Of a stretch of DNA of 7,660 nucleotides, positions 5,784 through 7,660 are shown one piece after another (positions within the stretch are counted from its first letter, which is position 1; each line of letters starts with the position of its first letter). The notes under the pieces were generated by a model. That model was given only the letters and a program-made list of their open reading frames with translations. It was not told where the DNA came from and did no database searches. Origin of the DNA: Clostridiales bacterium (GTDB lineage Bacteria > Bacillota > Clostridia > Lachnospirales > Lachnospiraceae); contig JAJBVF010000093.1 in assembly GCA_020859965.1 (NCBI GenBank), forward strand, positions 1 to 7,660. The letters run 5' to 3'. The position numbers were made by a program, and so were the translations under genes.

Positions 5784-7322
5784 CTATGCTCCCGCGCCGG
5801 TTCCGAGTCCGGCGTAGGATGCGCGTACAAGCGTATCTTCGTTAATCTCGTTCTCTGCCAGCTCCGCTGTGCATTTTCCGTTGGACAGAACATAAATCCG
5901 ATCTGCGATCGCCATAATCTCCTTTAATTCAGAGGAAATCACAATAATGGAAAGTCCTTTTTCCGAAAGTTCGTGAATGATCTCAAACACTTCAGTCTTG
6001 GCGCCAATATCAATTCCTCTGGACGGCTCATCCAGGAGGAGGACAGTCGGCTGCGTCATCAGGCCTTTCGAGATTACTACCTTCTGCTGATTGCCGCCGG
6101 ACAATGACAGAATCGGAAGATGTTTATCCGATACCTTAATGTGAAGCTCTTCGATCTGTGCGTCAACCGCAGCTTCTTCTTTTTTATTGTTCAGAAAGAT
6201 TCCGCTGCGGTATTTTCTCATGGAAGCAATCGACGCATTTTTGCATATATCCAAAGACTGGATCAGGCCCTGCATCTGACGATCTTCCGGGACAAGGGCG
6301 AACCCATCCTCAATCTGCCCTGAAATACTCCGGATCTTCATCGTTTTCCCCTTGAACACTACCTCTCCGCTGTGTTCCGGGTGCATCCCCATGATGCACT
6401 CAAACAATTCACTCCGCCCGGCTCCGAGAAGCCCGTAAATTCCAAGTACCTCTCCCTTTTTCAGGTACATATTCACATTATCCAGAAGCCATCCTCCGCC
6501 TTTCTTAGGAAGACTTAAGTCTTTGATCTCAAGCACTTTCTCTGCTTTCGCAAGATCAATGGAACGCTCAAAACGATGATATTGAGTGTTCTTTCCGACC
6601 ATATTTTCCACAATCCAGCTGAGGTTTATGTCTTTCACGTCGGCATCCGCCACATATTTCCCATCCCGCAGAATAGTCACATGGTCCCCGATTTCCATAA
6701 TCTCTTCCAGACGATGCGATATATAGACAATCGAAATGCCTTCCTCTAAAAGCTCCCGCATGATTTTGAACAAAACTTTCACTTCAGCAGCTGAAAGAGA
6801 GGATGTCGGTTCATCCATGATCAGCACGCGCAGATCATCCTGAATCAGATTTCTCGCAATTTCTATCATCTGCTGCTGCCCGACTCTCAGGTCGCCAACC
6901 AGTGTGTCAGGCGAAATCTCATGCTCCAGTCTGGCCAGGATTTTTTTTGCTCCTTCCAGATGAGCTTTGTCATCCAGAAATATGCCCTTTTTCTTTTCGT
7001 GCCCCATAAAAATATTCTGATATACGGTCATGTTCGGAAAAAGGCTCAATTCCTGATGAATAATACCAATTCCTTTTGCACGCGCAGCGTTCGTATCTTT
7101 AAAATAGACTTCCTCACCATCCATGTACATTTTCCCGGCTGAGGGCTGTTCAATGCCTGCAATCATCTTCATCAGGGTTGACTTTCCGGCACCATTTTCC
7201 CCGATCAGAACATTCACCTTTTTCTTTAAAAGATCAAAAGATACACCGTCAAGAGCCTTTGTGCCGGGATAAATCTTATCTATTTTTTCACAATGGAGAA
7301 CAACATCTGAATTATCAAACAT
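5784..7322 (-). CDS. Sugar ABC transporter ATP-binding protein, two nucleotide-binding domains (RbsA/MglA type)
   Basis: Peripheral ATPase driving sugar uptake through the RbsC-type permease. 512 residues, the usual length for fused two-domain sugar ATPases. Domain 1 (about 8-245): Walker A GENGAGKST (41-49), Q-loop Gln90, signature-like LRVGQQQ (145-151), Walker B LIMDEP (167-172), switch His203. Domain 2 (about 263-505): degenerate Walker A GLLGAGRS (297-304, Arg instead of Lys), PEDR (345-348), signature LSGGNQQ (407-413), Walker B LLLDEP (428-433), and SSEL in place of the switch His. A degenerate second Walker A and missing second switch His are normal for this family, so domain 1 should hydrolyse ATP. 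The Arg146 replacing the usual signature Ser in domain 1 is less usual. The start ATG follows AAGGAGGG and lies 13 nt after the DUF2291 stop. Substrate specificity would come from the binding protein, which is not in the window. Confidence 0.96.
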   Translation of the reverse strand: MFDNSDVVLHCEKIDKIYPGTKALDGVSFDLLKKKVNVLIGENGAGKSTLMKMIAGIEQPSAGKMYMDGEEVYFKDTNAARAKGIGIIHQELSLFPNMTVYQNIFMGHEKKKGIFLDDKAHLEGAKKILARLEHEISPDTLVGDLRVGQQQMIEIARNLIQDDLRVLIMDEPTSSLSAAEVKVLFKIMRELLEEGISIVYISHRLEEIMEIGDHVTILRDGKYVADADVKDINLSWIVENMVGKNTQYHRFERSIDLAKAEKVLEIKDLSLPKKGGGWLLDNVNMYLKKGEVLGIYGLLGAGRSELFECIMGMHPEHSGEVVFKGKTMKIRSISGQIEDGFALVPEDRQMQGLIQSLDICKNASIASMRKYRSGIFLNNKKEEAAVDAQIEELHIKVSDKHLPILSLSGGNQQKVVISKGLMTQPTVLLLDEPSRGIDIGAKTEVFEIIHELSEKGLSIIVISSELKEIMAIADRIYVLSNGKCTAELAENEINEDTLVRASYAGLGTGAGA

Positions 7323-7327
7323 AATGT

Positions 7328-7335
7328 CCCTCCTT
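7328..7335 (-). promoter_or_regulatory. Ribosome binding site of the ABC ATPase abutting the DUF2291 stop
   Basis: AAGGAGGG directly follows the TAA stop at 7336-7338 and ends 5 nt before the ATG at 7322. The tight packing supports one transcript for the DUF2291 gene and the transporter. Confidence 0.8.
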
Positions 7336-7660
7336 TTATTCGATTGTCATTGCCACAGGAGTAATCGTTATCGTATCACCGGAAGCCGAAGCTGCCCCCG
7401 TGAAGGTCACCGTCTTGCCTGCAGCGCTTTCATCCAATGCAAGCGGCTCCACTACCTGAGCATCCACTTCAGAATTTAAAGATTTGGCATACTGAGACCA
7501 CTCCGTCTGATTCGTGAAATCCGCAAATTCTTTTATTGTCTGTACATCTCGTACCGTGGTCCCGGAATAAACGCCACCGGCCTGAATCTTAATTTCTTCG
7601 TCACCATCATATCCGTCTATCGTAATTAACAGATAATATTTCGGCGTATCCGTATTAAAC
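7336..7660 (-). CDS. DUF2291-family protein, C-terminal part (5' end beyond window)
   Basis: The last 107 codons of a protein whose start lies past base 7660; the frame is open to the edge. It resembles the C-terminal half of DUF2291, a family of small, probably lipid-anchored extracytoplasmic proteins encoded beside RbsABC-type sugar importers. Seen features that I associate with the family: GGVYSGTTVRDVQTI, then FADFTNQTEWSQYAKSLN, then GKTVTFTGA followed by a short strand-rich tail ending in ITPVAMTIE. No biochemical function is established for the family to my knowledge; an accessory role in sugar uptake is inferred from its constant neighbourhood. The fragment shows no transmembrane segment; a signal peptide or lipobox, if present, would be in the missing part. 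The stop is 13 nt before the ATPase ATG. The family call rests on remembered motifs and gene context. Confidence 0.75.
   Translation of the reverse strand, partial: FNTDTPKYYLLITIDGYDGDEEIKIQAGGVYSGTTVRDVQTIKEFADFTNQTEWSQYAKSLNSEVDAQVVEPLALDESAAGKTVTFTGAASASGDTITITPVAMTIE

Noticed and set aside
4720..7660. Autoinducer-2 (Lsr) uptake system
   Set aside because: Lsr systems also pair RbsA/RbsC-like parts with an FGGY kinase, but they encode LsrF/LsrG and two distinct permeases. Here there is one permease, a FucI-like isomerase and a transketolase.

Overview
The window looks like a stretch of a Clostridia-type Firmicutes chromosome, most likely Lachnospiraceae-like. The reasons are the near-balanced base composition, strong AGGAGG-type ribosome binding sites in front of every gene, short intergenic gaps and the style of the proteins. 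This taxonomic guess is inference. All seven genes lie on the minus strand and are tightly spaced. Read right to left, they look like the middle of a single sugar import and catabolism operon that runs off both ends of the window.

Right part (7660 to 4720) is the transport section. It holds the C-terminal end of a DUF2291 protein, a two-domain sugar ABC ATPase of the RbsA/MglA type, and an RbsC-type permease. The sugar-binding lipoprotein such a transporter needs is not here and is probably just upstream, beyond base 7660.

Left part (4638 to 1) is the catabolic section. It holds an L-fucose/L-arabinose isomerase-family protein, a transketolase split into an N-terminal (ThDP-binding) and a C-terminal subunit, and an FGGY kinase close to glycerol kinase in sequence, cut by the left edge. 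The kinase frame is open from 1303 to base 1 (434 codons).

Together the genes spell out a route: import of a free sugar, aldose-to-ketose isomerisation, phosphorylation of the ketose, and two-carbon transfer by a dedicated transketolase into the pentose phosphate pool. The gene set matches the published non-oxidative D-apiose route as I know it (isomerase to apulose, apulose kinase, two-subunit apulose-4-phosphate transketolase, RbsABC-like importer). Two features visible in the sequence support a non-standard substrate. The kinase has Ser at two positions where E. coli glycerol kinase contacts glycerol with Gln246 and Phe270. The transketolase C subunit lacks the residues matching E. coli His461 and Asp469 of the sugar channel. 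The apiose assignment is a hypothesis; another rare or branched pentose remains possible.

I see no RNA genes, mobile elements, CRISPR arrays, clear promoters or clear terminators. No gene-free stretch exceeds about 85 bases. The two largest gaps (1304-1382 and 4639-4719) each hold a ribosome binding site and a weak inverted repeat.
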